Positions 45,270 through 56,351 of a stretch of DNA of 64,000 nt are shown piece after piece (within the stretch, counting starts at the first letter, position 1; each line of letters starts with the position of its first letter). The stretch covers positions 992,001 to 1,056,000 of the forward strand of contig NC_057373.1 in the NCBI RefSeq assembly GCF_016906535.1, read 5' to 3'. The stretch comes from Rhizoctonia solani (Eukaryota; Basidiomycota; Agaricomycetes; Cantharellales; Ceratobasidiaceae). The position numbers were made by a program, and so were the translations under genes. The notes beneath the pieces were generated by a model. The model did no database searches and was not told the DNA's origin. It worked only from the letters and a program-made list of their open reading frames with translations.

Positions 45270-48200
45270 ATGCTCACTAAATTCGAGTCCAAAAGCAATC
45301 GTGTTAAAGGTAAGTGATATGATTTGTCTATTGTATCGCAGCGTACCAATTGGCTTTGGTAAAGGGCTCGCCTTCCATCCGACGCGTCCCCTACTCGCCG
45401 CGTCCCTACACAATGGGAGCGTTCAGCTATGGAATTATCAAATGGGGACTCTCGTTGACCGATTTGACGAGCATGATGGTAAGCATACATATTATCTGTG
45501 CCATTGCAGGAGCCAGAGGCGACCGATGCATTTATCACAGGACCTGTCCGTGGTGTTGCCATCCATCCTACTCGGCCGCTGCTAGTTACTGGGGGTGATG
45601 ATTATAAGGTCAAGGTCTGGGGTAAGTACGTCTTGATATCTGGCCCGTGTTGTTACTAACAGCTTGACAGACCTGCGCCCTCAAAGTCGAAAATGCTTAT
45701 TCACGTTGCATGGCCATCTGGATTACGTGCGAACAGTACAGTTTCACCATGACATGCCATGGATTGTAAGTCTACAACATGCGCATTGGTACCGTGCTAA
45801 ATACCTTGAAGATATCCGCTTCTGACGACCAAACAATCCGGATTTGGAACAGCACCTCACGTAACTGTATCGCTATCTTGACTGGCCACTCTCACTATAT
45901 TATGTCTGCCCAATTCCACCCCAAGGACGACCTTGTTGTTTCCGCATCTATGGATCAAACTGTACGAGTATGGGATATCTCAGGACTTCGCAAGACCGGA
46001 GGAACTCCCGCTACCCACGCAGCTGCACAAGCAGCAGGATCCATGGGGACCACCGGGTTTGATGCTTTCGACACTTTTTCTACGGTGAAATATGTACTCG
46101 AGGGACACGACCGTGGGGTCAATTATGCAGCTTTTCATCCTACTCTGCCCTTGATAGTCTCAGCCGCCGATGATCGTCAAATTAAACTTTGGCGTATGAG
46201 CGAGACTAAGGCTTGGGAGGTTGATACTTGCCGTGGCCATTTCAACAATGTCGCCAGCGCCTTATTCCACCCTCGTCACGAGCTGATTCTTTCGGTTGGA
46301 GAAGACAAGACTATCCGCGTATGGGATATGGGCAAGAGAACAGCCGTACAAACTTTCCGACGGGAGCATGATCGGTTCTGGACACTGACCGCTCACCCTG
46401 AATTGAATTTATTCGCTGCTGGTATGACGGTGAATTGGATGCGTAAATGCGTAACTGATCGCTATCCATAGGACACGACAGTGGTTTGATAGTCTTCAAG
46501 CTCGAGCGTGAGCGCCCAGCATTTTCGCTGTTCCAAGATACACTCTACTATATCCGTGATAAATACGTTCATCAGTATGATTTGAATACCCGTGCCGATG
46601 CTGGTGTGTTGAGCGTGCGGAAGCTTGGGGGACAATATGTGCAACCACGCACCTTGAGCTTTAACCCAGCGGAACGCGCCATTATTGTCACATCAGTGAG
46701 TGTATGGTTATTGCCGCTAGAGAAATCAAGATGTTAAACTCATTATAGACGGCGGACAATGGGATATATGAATTGGTTGGACTGCCCAGAGACGTGGGGT
46801 CGGGGGAACTTCGTGATTCTTCGACCGATGGAAAACGTGGAACTGGTAATAGTGTTGTTTTCGTCGCTCGCAACCGGTTCGCTGTTCTTGAGAAAGCTAC
46901 GCAGGTGGGTTTGTCTCAGTCCGACCGTGCATTTTATTGATGCTTAGTTGGACAGAATATTCAAATTCGGGACTTGTCGAACACCATCACGAAAACGATT
47001 AAAGCACCAGTCCAAACTAACGAAATTTTCTACGGTGGTACCGCTAGTCTTATCCTGAGCTCAACAAGCACTGTTGTGCTTTATGACATCCAACAACAAA
47101 AAACGCTTGCTGAACTTAGTACCCCACCAGTGAAGTACGTTATCTGGAATGCGGACGGAAGCACCGTAGCGCTGTTGAGCAAACATAGTATGTCTCATAA
47201 TTCGGATTTCCCAACCATTTTTGACGCTGTATCATAGCCATTACGATCGCCAACAAAAATATGACCCAGAGCAGCCTCATCCACGAAACGATCAGGATCA
47301 AATCTGGTGCATGGGACGACAGCGGAGTGTTCGTGTACTCAACTTTGAATCACATCAAATATGCGCTTCCAAACGGGTAAGCCGTATCCCAGCTCGACAT
47401 TTTGAAGAAGTCTACTGAGAGCTCAATTAGCGATAATGGTATCATCAAGACATTAGACCAGCCTGTGTACCTTACTCGTGTCAAGGGCAAGCAAATCCAC
47501 TATCTCGACCGCAGCGCACGCCCAAGCACAATGGATATGGATCCTACAGAGTATCGTTTTAAACTTGCTCTCGTCCGAAACAACTACGAAGAGGTTCTCC
47601 ATATTATCCGCACTTCCAACCTCGTCGGGCAGAGTATCATATCGTACTTGCAGAAGAAGGGATTTCCTGAAGTAAGTTTGTTCACAATTAGGTCGGAAAT
47701 AATGCCTTATGCTAGTCTGTCAGATTGCTTTACACTTTGTTCAAGACAAAAACACCCGATTTGATCTAGCAATTGAATGCGGAAACTTGGATGTCGCATT
47801 AGAAACCGCCAAGACTATCGACAAGAAGGAATGCTGGGAGCGCTTAGCTCAGCAAGGTCTCAAGCAAGGCAATCACAAGGTGAACGCTCTTTGCCATCCA
47901 ACCCAGTCCTGGAAATCAGATGCTGACCTTGTCGCCCAAGATCGTCGAGATTGCTTATCAAAAGACGAAGAACTTTGACAAATTATCCTTCTTATACATG
48001 GCCACAGGGAGTACTGACAAGCTTGCGAAGATGGGGAAAATCGCCGAAGCACGGGGGGATCCAATGTCTAAATTCCAAAATACTCTGTATTCTGGCGATG
48101 TTTTGGGTCGGGTGAACTTGTTACGCGATGTTGGGCTACGTAAGTTCGCAAGTTTATAAGCAAACTTAAATCCAGTTGACACGCATATACAGAGCCTCTG

Positions 48201-49697
48201 GCATATTTGACTGCACGAATCATGGCCTTGAAGAGCTTGCTCAAGAAATATTAGAGTCGGCAGGTATCAGCGAAGAGGATATTGATGGACTTCCGCCAAT
48301 CGCATCAGAGCCACTTGGGCCTCCCCCCGTCATCACTCCTACTACTGGGCTAGTTTGGCCCGTATTCTCGAAAGAAAACTTCTTTGAGAAGGCCATGGCA
48401 AATGGAGGATTGACGGATCCTTCCTCGAGCACAGCGTATGTCAACGGGGTTGACTCGGCCCCGGCCTTAGACGAATGGGAAGCTGGAGAGACCGCACAAG
48501 AAGAGGAAGTGGCCGATGGAGAAGGCTGGGATCTGGACGAGGGAGTCGGCGTAGATGAAGCAGAACAAGTTGAGGACTCCACAGATACCCCCGCCGCCAC
48601 CGCAGGTGTTTCTGAAACAGAGCTCTGGACCCGAAACTCTCCTTTCGCTGCGGACCATGTGGCTGCCGGGTCTTTCGAAACCGCTATGCAGGTACGTATG
48701 AAACGTACCCAGTTGATAATAACAATAACACTCATACTTTCTATCGTAGCTGTTGCAAAGGCAATCTGGAGTTGTCAAGTTTGAGCCTCTCAAGCCTACG
48801 TTTATGTCGATATACCGCTCGGCGCGTGCTTACTTGTCAATGACGGCCTCGGTACCCCCACTACGACTCCACATTCGCCGAAATCCTGATGAAACATCTC
48901 CAGCAAAGTTTTTGCCAGTTGTATACCGGAGCGTGAAGGCTTTGCGAGCGCAAGAGTTCAATGACGGATGCAAGTTCCTCTCAGCAAACAAACTCAGCGA
49001 GGCCGCCAACGTATTTAGGCAATTAATTCATGCATTGCTTCTGACCGTCCCAACATCTCCGGATGACTACAAGGAGGTAAGCATTTTATTTTATTTCTTG
49101 AGGTATATCTTATTCATGTGTATAGTTGCGAGAGCTTATTTCGTATTCGCGTGAATATCTTTTGGGTGCATCCATCGAATTATCGCGACGCGAACTGGTT
49201 CAAGAAGATCCATCAAATGTCCGCAGGAGCCTTGAACTGGCGGCTTATTTCACTCACTGCCGAATTCAGCCCAGTCACCAACAGATTGCTTTGAGAAATG
49301 CTATGACCGTTTGCTTGAAGGCAAAGAACTATGCCAGTGGAGCTAAATTTGCTCGTCGCTTGCTAGAACTGAATCCCCCAGCCCCAGTCGTTGCTAAGGT
49401 GAGATTCAGTACATACGAGTTTCTGCGTGACTAGGTTTACCAACTGTGAAATAGGCCCGTGAAGTGATAGCTCAAGGAGACCGAAGTCCCCTAGATACAA
49501 TCGAGATCTCCTACGATGAGTTCACCGAATTCGAGATCTGCGCCATTAGCTATACGCCTATTTACAAGGGCTCTGCCGCTGTGAAATGTCCCTTCACGCA
49601 TGCAAGCTTCTTACCAGAGCATAAGGGCAAGATTTGCCCGCTGACACTTGTAACCGAGATCGGTGCATCAGCTAGCGGTCTCCCAACCTTGCGGTAA
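45270..49697 (+). CDS. COP1: Coatomer subunit alpha (alpha-COP)
   Basis: Largest COPI coat subunit, needed for Golgi-to-ER and intra-Golgi transport; it binds dilysine cargo signals. The start [20 protein letters not shown] at 45270 is the family N-terminus. An N-terminal WD40 propeller follows ([65 protein letters not shown]). A second propeller region and the alpha-solenoid come next ([40 protein letters not shown]). An acidic linker leads to the C-terminal domain that binds epsilon-COP ([40 protein letters not shown]). One base appears missing near 48215: LAYLTA and [14 protein letters not shown] lie in different frames with no intron between. The name refers to yeast COP1/RET1. Confidence 0.95.
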
Positions 49698-50027
49698 AAT
49701 GTTATAGTATAGACTACAACTGGGTGTTTGGGGAATTGAAAAAAATATTTCTCATGATATCGATTATTGTTTAGTATGAATACCGTCATGTTCAGTTTTA
49801 GCTATACGTCGGAGCAACCACAACCACCAGGTGGATTGGAGAGCTGACTACAGGTGCATACAGCCCCTTAAGCGCACGTGCAAAGCTCGCACGACCGACG
49901 ACCCAATTTCCCATGTTCCATTTTATATTTTACACCACCTTGTGCAGCTAGAGACAGGTACCAAGCGATAGGTTATTATACACAACTCCGATCATCAACT
50001 CGTAAAAGACATATTGAGTCTCACTAG
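49698..50027. other. Intergenic region alpha-COP / PPR protein
   Basis: 330 bp with the alpha-COP 3' UTR and the promoter of the PPR-like gene. No feature recognised. Confidence 0.45.
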
Positions 50028-52052
50028 ATGGCCGCGAATCTCGTGAGGACACCCCTTCTTCCATTTGGACTTGAGCTTGTCTCCCGCCAAATCACCCCTT
50101 CTAGTAGGCAGGCAACTCGGATTCTACACTGGTCCGCATCATATCTTTCGATACCATTCTCTCTTGATCTTCCTCAAGATGATCCATCACTTAGAGCTTT
50201 ACATGAGCCCTACCCCTCGGTACCCCCCAATGATAATGTATTTGAAGTTGAAGGGGTTGAATATGCCTCGGGGTCAATATCGAGATCCGTCGTAGCGCGG
50301 AATAATATATTAGAAACGAGGTCAATTTCTGCAGGAAGGTCTCATACGCAACATTCTAATGCCCAACTGCTTAAATGTATACACCAAAAGGATTATTCGG
50401 GAGCAATCGCCCTCCGGCGAGACCTGGAAGCACTTCACACCACCATCTCTCCTCGATATACGTATGCACAAGTCGCCCAATATCTACTCGATCATCCTAA
50501 CAAATCAGATCCCTATGCATTTCTTCAATGGTGTGAACTCTTGCCATCTTTACTTCAACCATGGTCGAAACCAATCTCAATACCTCCAGCAATAGACCAA
50601 ATTCTTTCGCGTCTTCTACAACGTCCAGAATCAATAGAATCTCTTTGTCGTTTTGCCATCTTGGCTGCTCGCAAAGGCATGGCTAGATTGGTTGCACCTC
50701 AAATAATCAGTCAAGTTACTCGTTATTCCACTCCAGAAGTAGCTTCGAGATTGCTAGCAGAGCTCATCAATGCCGCTTCCGTCAACGCTTCCCATTCCAG
50801 CTTATCAACAATTCCACCTAAGGTTTTGCGAAGCTGGAACAACATATTCATACGCACACTCTGTCTCTCCGGGCGAGTCGAAGCGGCATATCAAGGCTTG
50901 CTTGCCCTGCACAACAATCAGCGTGCACTCAGCCCCCATACCTACCGTATCGTGTCGGAAGAACTTGAAAAAATTGAACATCGAAAAGAAGGAGGTCATG
51001 TCAGAGCCTTAGCTGAACAAGCGGGGTTCCCGCACCCGCGTTTTACTGCCCGGACTCGAACTGAAGGAACGTCTCGGACGCCTCGTGACTTCGTTTCAAA
51101 GGATCTACGTAGGATCAAGATTCGACTGTCAACTGGAAGTCGAATACCTACTGCCGAGTTAATAAACTTCATGAAATCCTATCGCTCAACCGGTAATTAT
51201 CGAGCTATTCCACTACTGCGTAAACGACTTTTTCGAGGCTTCCCGAGTGATCATCAAAAATCGACTTTGAGCGCTTGGGGCACTGCAGAGATGCAACTTT
51301 ACCGCTCTGAAGGGAAGCATATAGATACATTGTCTATATTTCGGGACATATTTCTACCACAGGGGATAACCCCTCAAATATTGCACGAACTAGGACTCCC
51401 CTCGCCTCCAAATACTAGGCGCCATCCGTTGCTCTGGCCACCAAGCGAGGCCATATCAATAGCATCTTGGTCGGCTGCCGCATTAGCCACCTCCCACAAT
51501 GACAAGGAGGCTCTAGGGCGCTGTTATTTATACTTCCTTGAATCATGGTACCCGAAGCCAACTAGTTTTTTCGAAATCCCCCCAGTTATGCGTCCGGATG
51601 CAGCTGCCTTTCAGCCTTGGATAGGTGCATTCGCTCGGAGAGCTGGGCCTGAGGCAATTGCCAAAATAATGCGGGATATGAAAGCGCTTGGAGTACCGCC
51701 GACTATCATGACATGGAATGCCTTGGCCAAAGCCTATGTCTCTGTAAAAGAATGGGAAATTGCTAAGTCGATCCTAGGGAAGATGGAAAATTCACGAAAA
51801 GAAGACTCAACTCCGTTATCATCTAGTACGAACGCTCGCCTTCGTAGCCGCCTTGGGCCCATATTGGAGTGGGGGTTTCCTGCTGCTGAATTGTCAACAT
51901 ACTATATTTTACTGCGAGAATTGCTTGCTACCAAACAGTTTCCAGCGGCCAAGGAACTTGTTGAGATATTCCTTCAGAATGGTCACGAATTTGACACAAA
52001 ATTAAGTTTGCTTGTTCAGAAACTTGAAAAAAGGGGGATGGCATTCGTGTAG
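50028..52052 (+). CDS. Pentatricopeptide-repeat-like mitochondrial protein
   Basis: An intronless 674-residue gene, unusual here, where nearly all genes have many introns. The N-terminus (MAANLVRTPLLPFGLELVSR) lacks early acidic residues and is Arg/Ser-containing, compatible with a mitochondrial presequence. The body is helical. A PPR-type pair is visible near residues 525-590: FQPWIGAFARRAGPEAIAKI, MRDMKALGVPPTIMTWNALA, KAYVSVKEWEIAKSILGKME. Fungal PPR proteins bind organellar RNA for stability, processing or translation. The other repeats are degenerate, so the repeat number is uncertain. Target RNA unknown. Confidence 0.7.
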   Translation: MAANLVRTPLLPFGLELVSRQITPSSRQATRILHWSASYLSIPFSLDLPQDDPSLRALHEPYPSVPPNDNVFEVEGVEYASGSISRSVVARNNILETRSISAGRSHTQHSNAQLLKCIHQKDYSGAIALRRDLEALHTTISPRYTYAQVAQYLLDHPNKSDPYAFLQWCELLPSLLQPWSKPISIPPAIDQILSRLLQRPESIESLCRFAILAARKGMARLVAPQIISQVTRYSTPEVASRLLAELINAASVNASHSSLSTIPPKVLRSWNNIFIRTLCLSGRVEAAYQGLLALHNNQRALSPHTYRIVSEELEKIEHRKEGGHVRALAEQAGFPHPRFTARTRTEGTSRTPRDFVSKDLRRIKIRLSTGSRIPTAELINFMKSYRSTGNYRAIPLLRKRLFRGFPSDHQKSTLSAWGTAEMQLYRSEGKHIDTLSIFRDIFLPQGITPQILHELGLPSPPNTRRHPLLWPPSEAISIASWSAAALATSHNDKEALGRCYLYFLESWYPKPTSFFEIPPVMRPDAAAFQPWIGAFARRAGPEAIAKIMRDMKALGVPPTIMTWNALAKAYVSVKEWEIAKSILGKMENSRKEDSTPLSSSTNARLRSRLGPILEWGFPAAELSTYYILLRELLATKQFPAAKELVEIFLQNGHEFDTKLSLLVQKLEKRGMAFV

Positions 52053-52349
52053 TCTTATGGATTTATTTGTTTATTTAGACAATTTAATAAATTTGTACTA
52101 TATGTCAAATAGGTTTGGATAGGTTTCAGAAATAGGCATTTGACACAAGCGCCGGTTTGATGCCGTGATGGCGAACGCTCGGCGAACCGGCGACCGTTCT
52201 TACACATGTACTTGATCATCATACGATCCCCGACCACAACCTTATAGCCTCAACACCAATCTCTTTTTCCTAGCACTCTGTGTATATTGATACATTTCCA
52301 TCTAAGTGGTCACAAGCGTACCCATCTAACAGCTAGTACCGATAACATT

Positions 52350-54048
52350 ATGGATAGTATTCGTGGACTCCCGCTCCTTAGTGGGCCACCTCCTCATTCT
52401 GAAGAATCCGAGTATTGCAGGAAATGCAACAAGGTACTGATATGACATTTATTCTTTAAATAATGTTTCTGATACACTTTTTACTAAGGAGTTTAACCGT
52501 TTGTTCAACAAGGGGAAACGATGCAACCATTGTGGTGAGCCGTAGCCAGCACCAAGTTATAAACATCTAAGCCTAACATACACCATTACCAGGCTATCAG
52601 TATTGTAGTTCTTGCTGCAATCACTCGGCCCTGATGCCTCGAATAGGGTGTGGCATTAGTATTATACAGCTATATCAGTCCATTGAACAAAATATCGTAG
52701 AGTCTACAATGGGTTTGACCCCGTCGATGTCTGTTCCTATTGCATCGAGGTTCTAAAAGGTAATTTTGATACGCACGAGTCGTATTTACTATGATTGAAG
52801 ATTATTGTCAGTAACCGCAATGGGTCGCGCATCACTTAGGGCGATGCCTTTGGCGCATCTTAAAGCGTATTTGAATGCATATGGGTTGAGAGGTTGGTTT
52901 TGCTATAGCCTATTTTATGTTGCTTTTATTGAAAGTTTGTGTTTAGCTCCACCTCATGCAGTAGAGAAGGAGGACTATGTTCGTGCCGTACTTGACGCGA
53001 GGGTAAGTGCTAAATATTCAACTTAAACACGGAATATTTACGATATCTCATATTTAAAGCAAAACAACGGGTGTTTACCAAAGGCCAATGAAGACTACTA
53101 TCGCCGGCATTCAATTCCCCAACCGACAGGAGAGCGCCCAAAGGGGTTCCTTGCCAGGATGGCGGAGAGCTTTTCTGATTTTGTTGACTCGTTACCCCAG
53201 CCAGAGTTATCTACCCATGTACACCCACCTCCAGTGCCACCGAGACATACAGCTCCAAGACCACCGCCTCCGCCGCCTCCACGTCCTCAAGCTGCTCCTA
53301 GTCCATCAAACGCAAGACCAACCCCACAACAACCCCAGCACAATCCCCCTCCCCCACCACCCTCAACACAGAGGCCAGCCCCCCAAGCGGTACCAATGGA
53401 GGAGCTTCTCGCTATGAACTCAGAAGAAATCTCCGCATTGTCCATTGGGAAACTGAAAGCAATTCTACAACACCATCACGTCCGAATTCCTCAAGACGCT
53501 CTTGAAAAGCGGGATTTGGTTGATCGGGTTGTGACTCTAGTGGAAGCTGCTCGAGTTGCAAAGGAACGTGAAGCTCGTCTCAAGGCTGCCGAAGAAGAGG
53601 CAGAGCTTGAAGCTCAGCGACAGGCGTTAGAAGAGATCGACCGCAGGAAGAAAGCAAGCGTACAGAAAGACGATGCGGGTACCTCAGAAGAGCGGGAATC
53701 CCAGGTAGATGGTGGGTAACATATCGATCTTCAAATACGTGGTTTTTCAACTCGACGATTTCTTAGCCCCTGTTGGCCTACCGAAAGCCGCTGCACATGC
53801 CGCTACGAAACTCGAACGAGACGGGCTGTGCGTGATTTGCCAAGACGAGGATGCCAACATTGCGATAGTCGATTGCGGGTAAGCTATTTATCTTCCGAAA
53901 TCTGCGATAAAACTGTAACTTGTTTTGAAGGCACCTGTGTCTGTGTCTGGAATGCTCGGAACTGGTGATGCAATCGTCCAAGGAATGCCCGCTGTGTCGG
54001 ACAAGAATTGTTACTTCTCAACGACTTCTTCGTATATTCAAGACGTAG
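52350..54048 (+). CDS. FYVE-like / SAP / RING ubiquitin ligase (RNF34-rififylin type)
   Basis: Eight or more exons encode three ordered modules. The N-terminal FYVE-type zinc finger is CRKCNKEFNRLFNKGKRCNH, CGYQYCSSCCNHSALMPRIG and VDVCSYC. SAP-like helices follow, with RASLRAMPLAHLKAYLNAYG and later ISALSIGKLKAILQHHHVRI and LEKRDLVDRVV. Between them is a proline-rich linker. A C-terminal C3HC4 RING (GLCVICQDEDANIAIVDCGH, LCLCLECSEL, ECPLCRTRI) ends RLLRIFKT. This order is that of animal RNF34/rififylin (CARP), E3 ligases on endosomal or cytosolic targets. The RING Cys/His ligands are all present, so E3 activity is likely; FYVE-lipid binding is uncertain because the basic RRHHCR patch is weak (KRCNHCG). 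Confidence 0.85.
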
Positions 54049-54273
54049 ATTTTACGCTATTCCCATACTTTTGCTTTCTTTCTCGGGCATTATATTTCAT
54101 TGTATTTTAATCTTCCATAGTTACCGAATTTAAACACATCGAGATCTTATAATATGGACCTTCATCTAATTAGACTAACCCCGTGGCAATTGCAAATAGG
54201 CCAGCGATCACGGCGTCTTTCTGTCAAGCTGACAACTTTAACCCTCCACATCCTGAACGTTTCGGTTCACAAA

Positions 54274-56104
54274 ATGTCCAACATCGTACCCTATAACCAG
54301 CTTGAATATCAGCCTTTTCAAGTGGCACCTCCTCTGAATTCGAGCAATCTTGCGCAACCCCCCATTCAGCAACCTAATCCGGTAGCCCAACAACAACTCC
54401 AAGTACAGCCTCAAGCTAGGCATGCACAACCCTCCCCTCGACCTGGCGAATATGAGCACAACGTAAATTCATTCCCTTATACAAGGGTGTCTTACCCTAC
54501 ACCCCCATCTTTTGATTGGATAGTCCCAGCTATTACCTCGCTCCTTCACTCTCAGCATGCTGCTACATTTGCGAAATTCAACGAAGCATCTGAACAACAA
54601 CTCGCTCTCGCGGCCAAAGTTGAAACTCTTCAAGCTACCACAAACTCTCTACAGCAAACGGTCAATGCTATTCTGGAGAACATACAGCAAGTATCAGATC
54701 GGGTGGGTAAACTGGGAGCCGACATGTCCAGTCGAGACGCAACCTTGGCCGAACGTCTGAACGCACTGGACGATGCTATCGATACTTGGTCACCAGACGT
54801 GAGGCCACAAACGAGCCAATGTCTAGGGTGCCCCCAATCGGCGAGCTTCGAACCCCACCCAAGTCTGACGAGCTTCGAGCACGTTCAGGACCCCAATCAC
54901 TGACTGGAGATGTACTTGAGCCGCAGGGCCAGCAGTTACACTCACTAAGGGATCTTATTCGAGATGCGAGCCCGCTCGAGAACGATGGTATCTCAGCACG
55001 TAAGTGCTACTTTGCCGCTTTGTGACGCTCATATAATAATCAAATAGCAGGGCCTGATAGTAACAATATATCGCGACTCTCTACCACTCCGCGTATTTCC
55101 TCTGACCAGCCAATAGCCCAACCGGACGCGGAATTCACAATATCCCTGGTCCAGCAAAGTACAAAAGTCGCTAAAACGCCAGGCAGAGCCAAGTCGCGAA
55201 AAAGTGATGCAAGTTCCCAAACTACACTAAAGGCAACTCGCCGGTCTGCCCGTAAGGTAAAGAGAAGGCAGCGCGATGACGGTACTACTGAGATACCTGT
55301 GTTGAAAAAGAAGATTAAACTAGTACCTAAAACCGAGGAGGGAGTAAGTGGAAAGGCGCCCAGAAAATCGGGGCGACTAGAATTTAATTGGAAAAACGTA
55401 CCTATTCAAGAAGCAGAACTAGAGCAAGTGAGTAATGAAATATATTGTAGGTCGAATTAGTTGTTCTGATACATCGCAGCTCATATATTGCGATAAGTAC
55501 GTTTTCAATAGATGGTCCAAATTACTATTAATTGAGTATGCGTTAGATGCGATCGGGCGTACCATTGGGGGTGTGTTAACATCTTACCTGAGGACCCAAT
55601 TCTCCAACAAGAAGCTGACTGGCTTTGCCCTCCTTGCGAATTCGGGGCCCAACATGGGTCCGTATTATTACTTTCCGAAGTATTCTACTCTAATGTTATA
55701 CAAAAGTACTACATCTGGTCACACATACGACCCTAACACCAAATGCCGACCAGATTGTCCCGCTCAAGATAATGAGGATGTGATGTTTGCCATCGACGCG
55801 ATCATCGGTCGCTTCCCTCACTCAGCCGACCTATCTGGGGCAATGATGCAATATTTAGTTAAGTGGGAAGATGTGAGTCTTTTACGGAGCAGTGCGGGAT
55901 CAAATACTAATAAATGAATAGTATACTGTGCAACAATCTACCTGGACCCCCGAAAACGAAATCGGCCAAGCTGCTCATGCGCTAATTCGTGATTTTGAAA
56001 CGGCCGCTCTGAAAGAGAACCTGGAGGTAAACGACCGTAGTCAATTAATTCTCCTCAAGGAAGCAAGGGATGGAGGATGGGGGTACTATACCTTCCCATC
56101 GTAA
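54274..56104 (+). CDS. PHD-finger / chromodomain nuclear protein
   Basis: Probable chromatin reader. The N-terminus (MSNIVPYNQLEYQPFQVAPP) is Gln/Pro-rich, followed by a coiled coil (AAKVETLQATTNSLQQTVNA). A basic serine-rich region (KTPGRAKSRKSDA; KVKRRQRDDGTTEIPVLKKK) suggests nuclear import. The PHD part reads LIYCDKCDRAYHWGCVN, then LPEDP and DWLCPPCEFG, once a 50 nt intron (GTACGT...TTAG) is removed. Its first Cys pair is not evident in the preceding exon, so the finger may be partial. The chromodomain is QYLVKWEDYTVQQSTWTPEN followed by EIGQAAHALIRDFE; its aromatic cage would use the first Tyr and the two Trp. An in-frame ATG at 54154 would add 40 residues. Confidence 0.8.
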
Positions 56105-56351
56105 TTATAACCTTCGACAGACTGTATTAACAAACAATGGCTTTCTTGTACTTCCTTGCTTTTTTGTATTTGTATTATTTAATCGAACGAATTGTATATA
56201 CCAATGCCCACCCCATATAACTGTATAAAATGCTGATAGGAGAAAGCGCCAAACTAGCTATACAAAATTATACACAGAACGATAGCATTACATACGATAT
56301 TGAATACACCATAACTTTGATCGTCCGCCCGCATATAGCATACTAATTCAC
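56105..56351. other. Convergent 3' region PHD gene / Mahogunin-like gene
   Basis: 247 bp between convergent genes, holding both 3' UTRs. Nothing else recognised. Confidence 0.4.
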
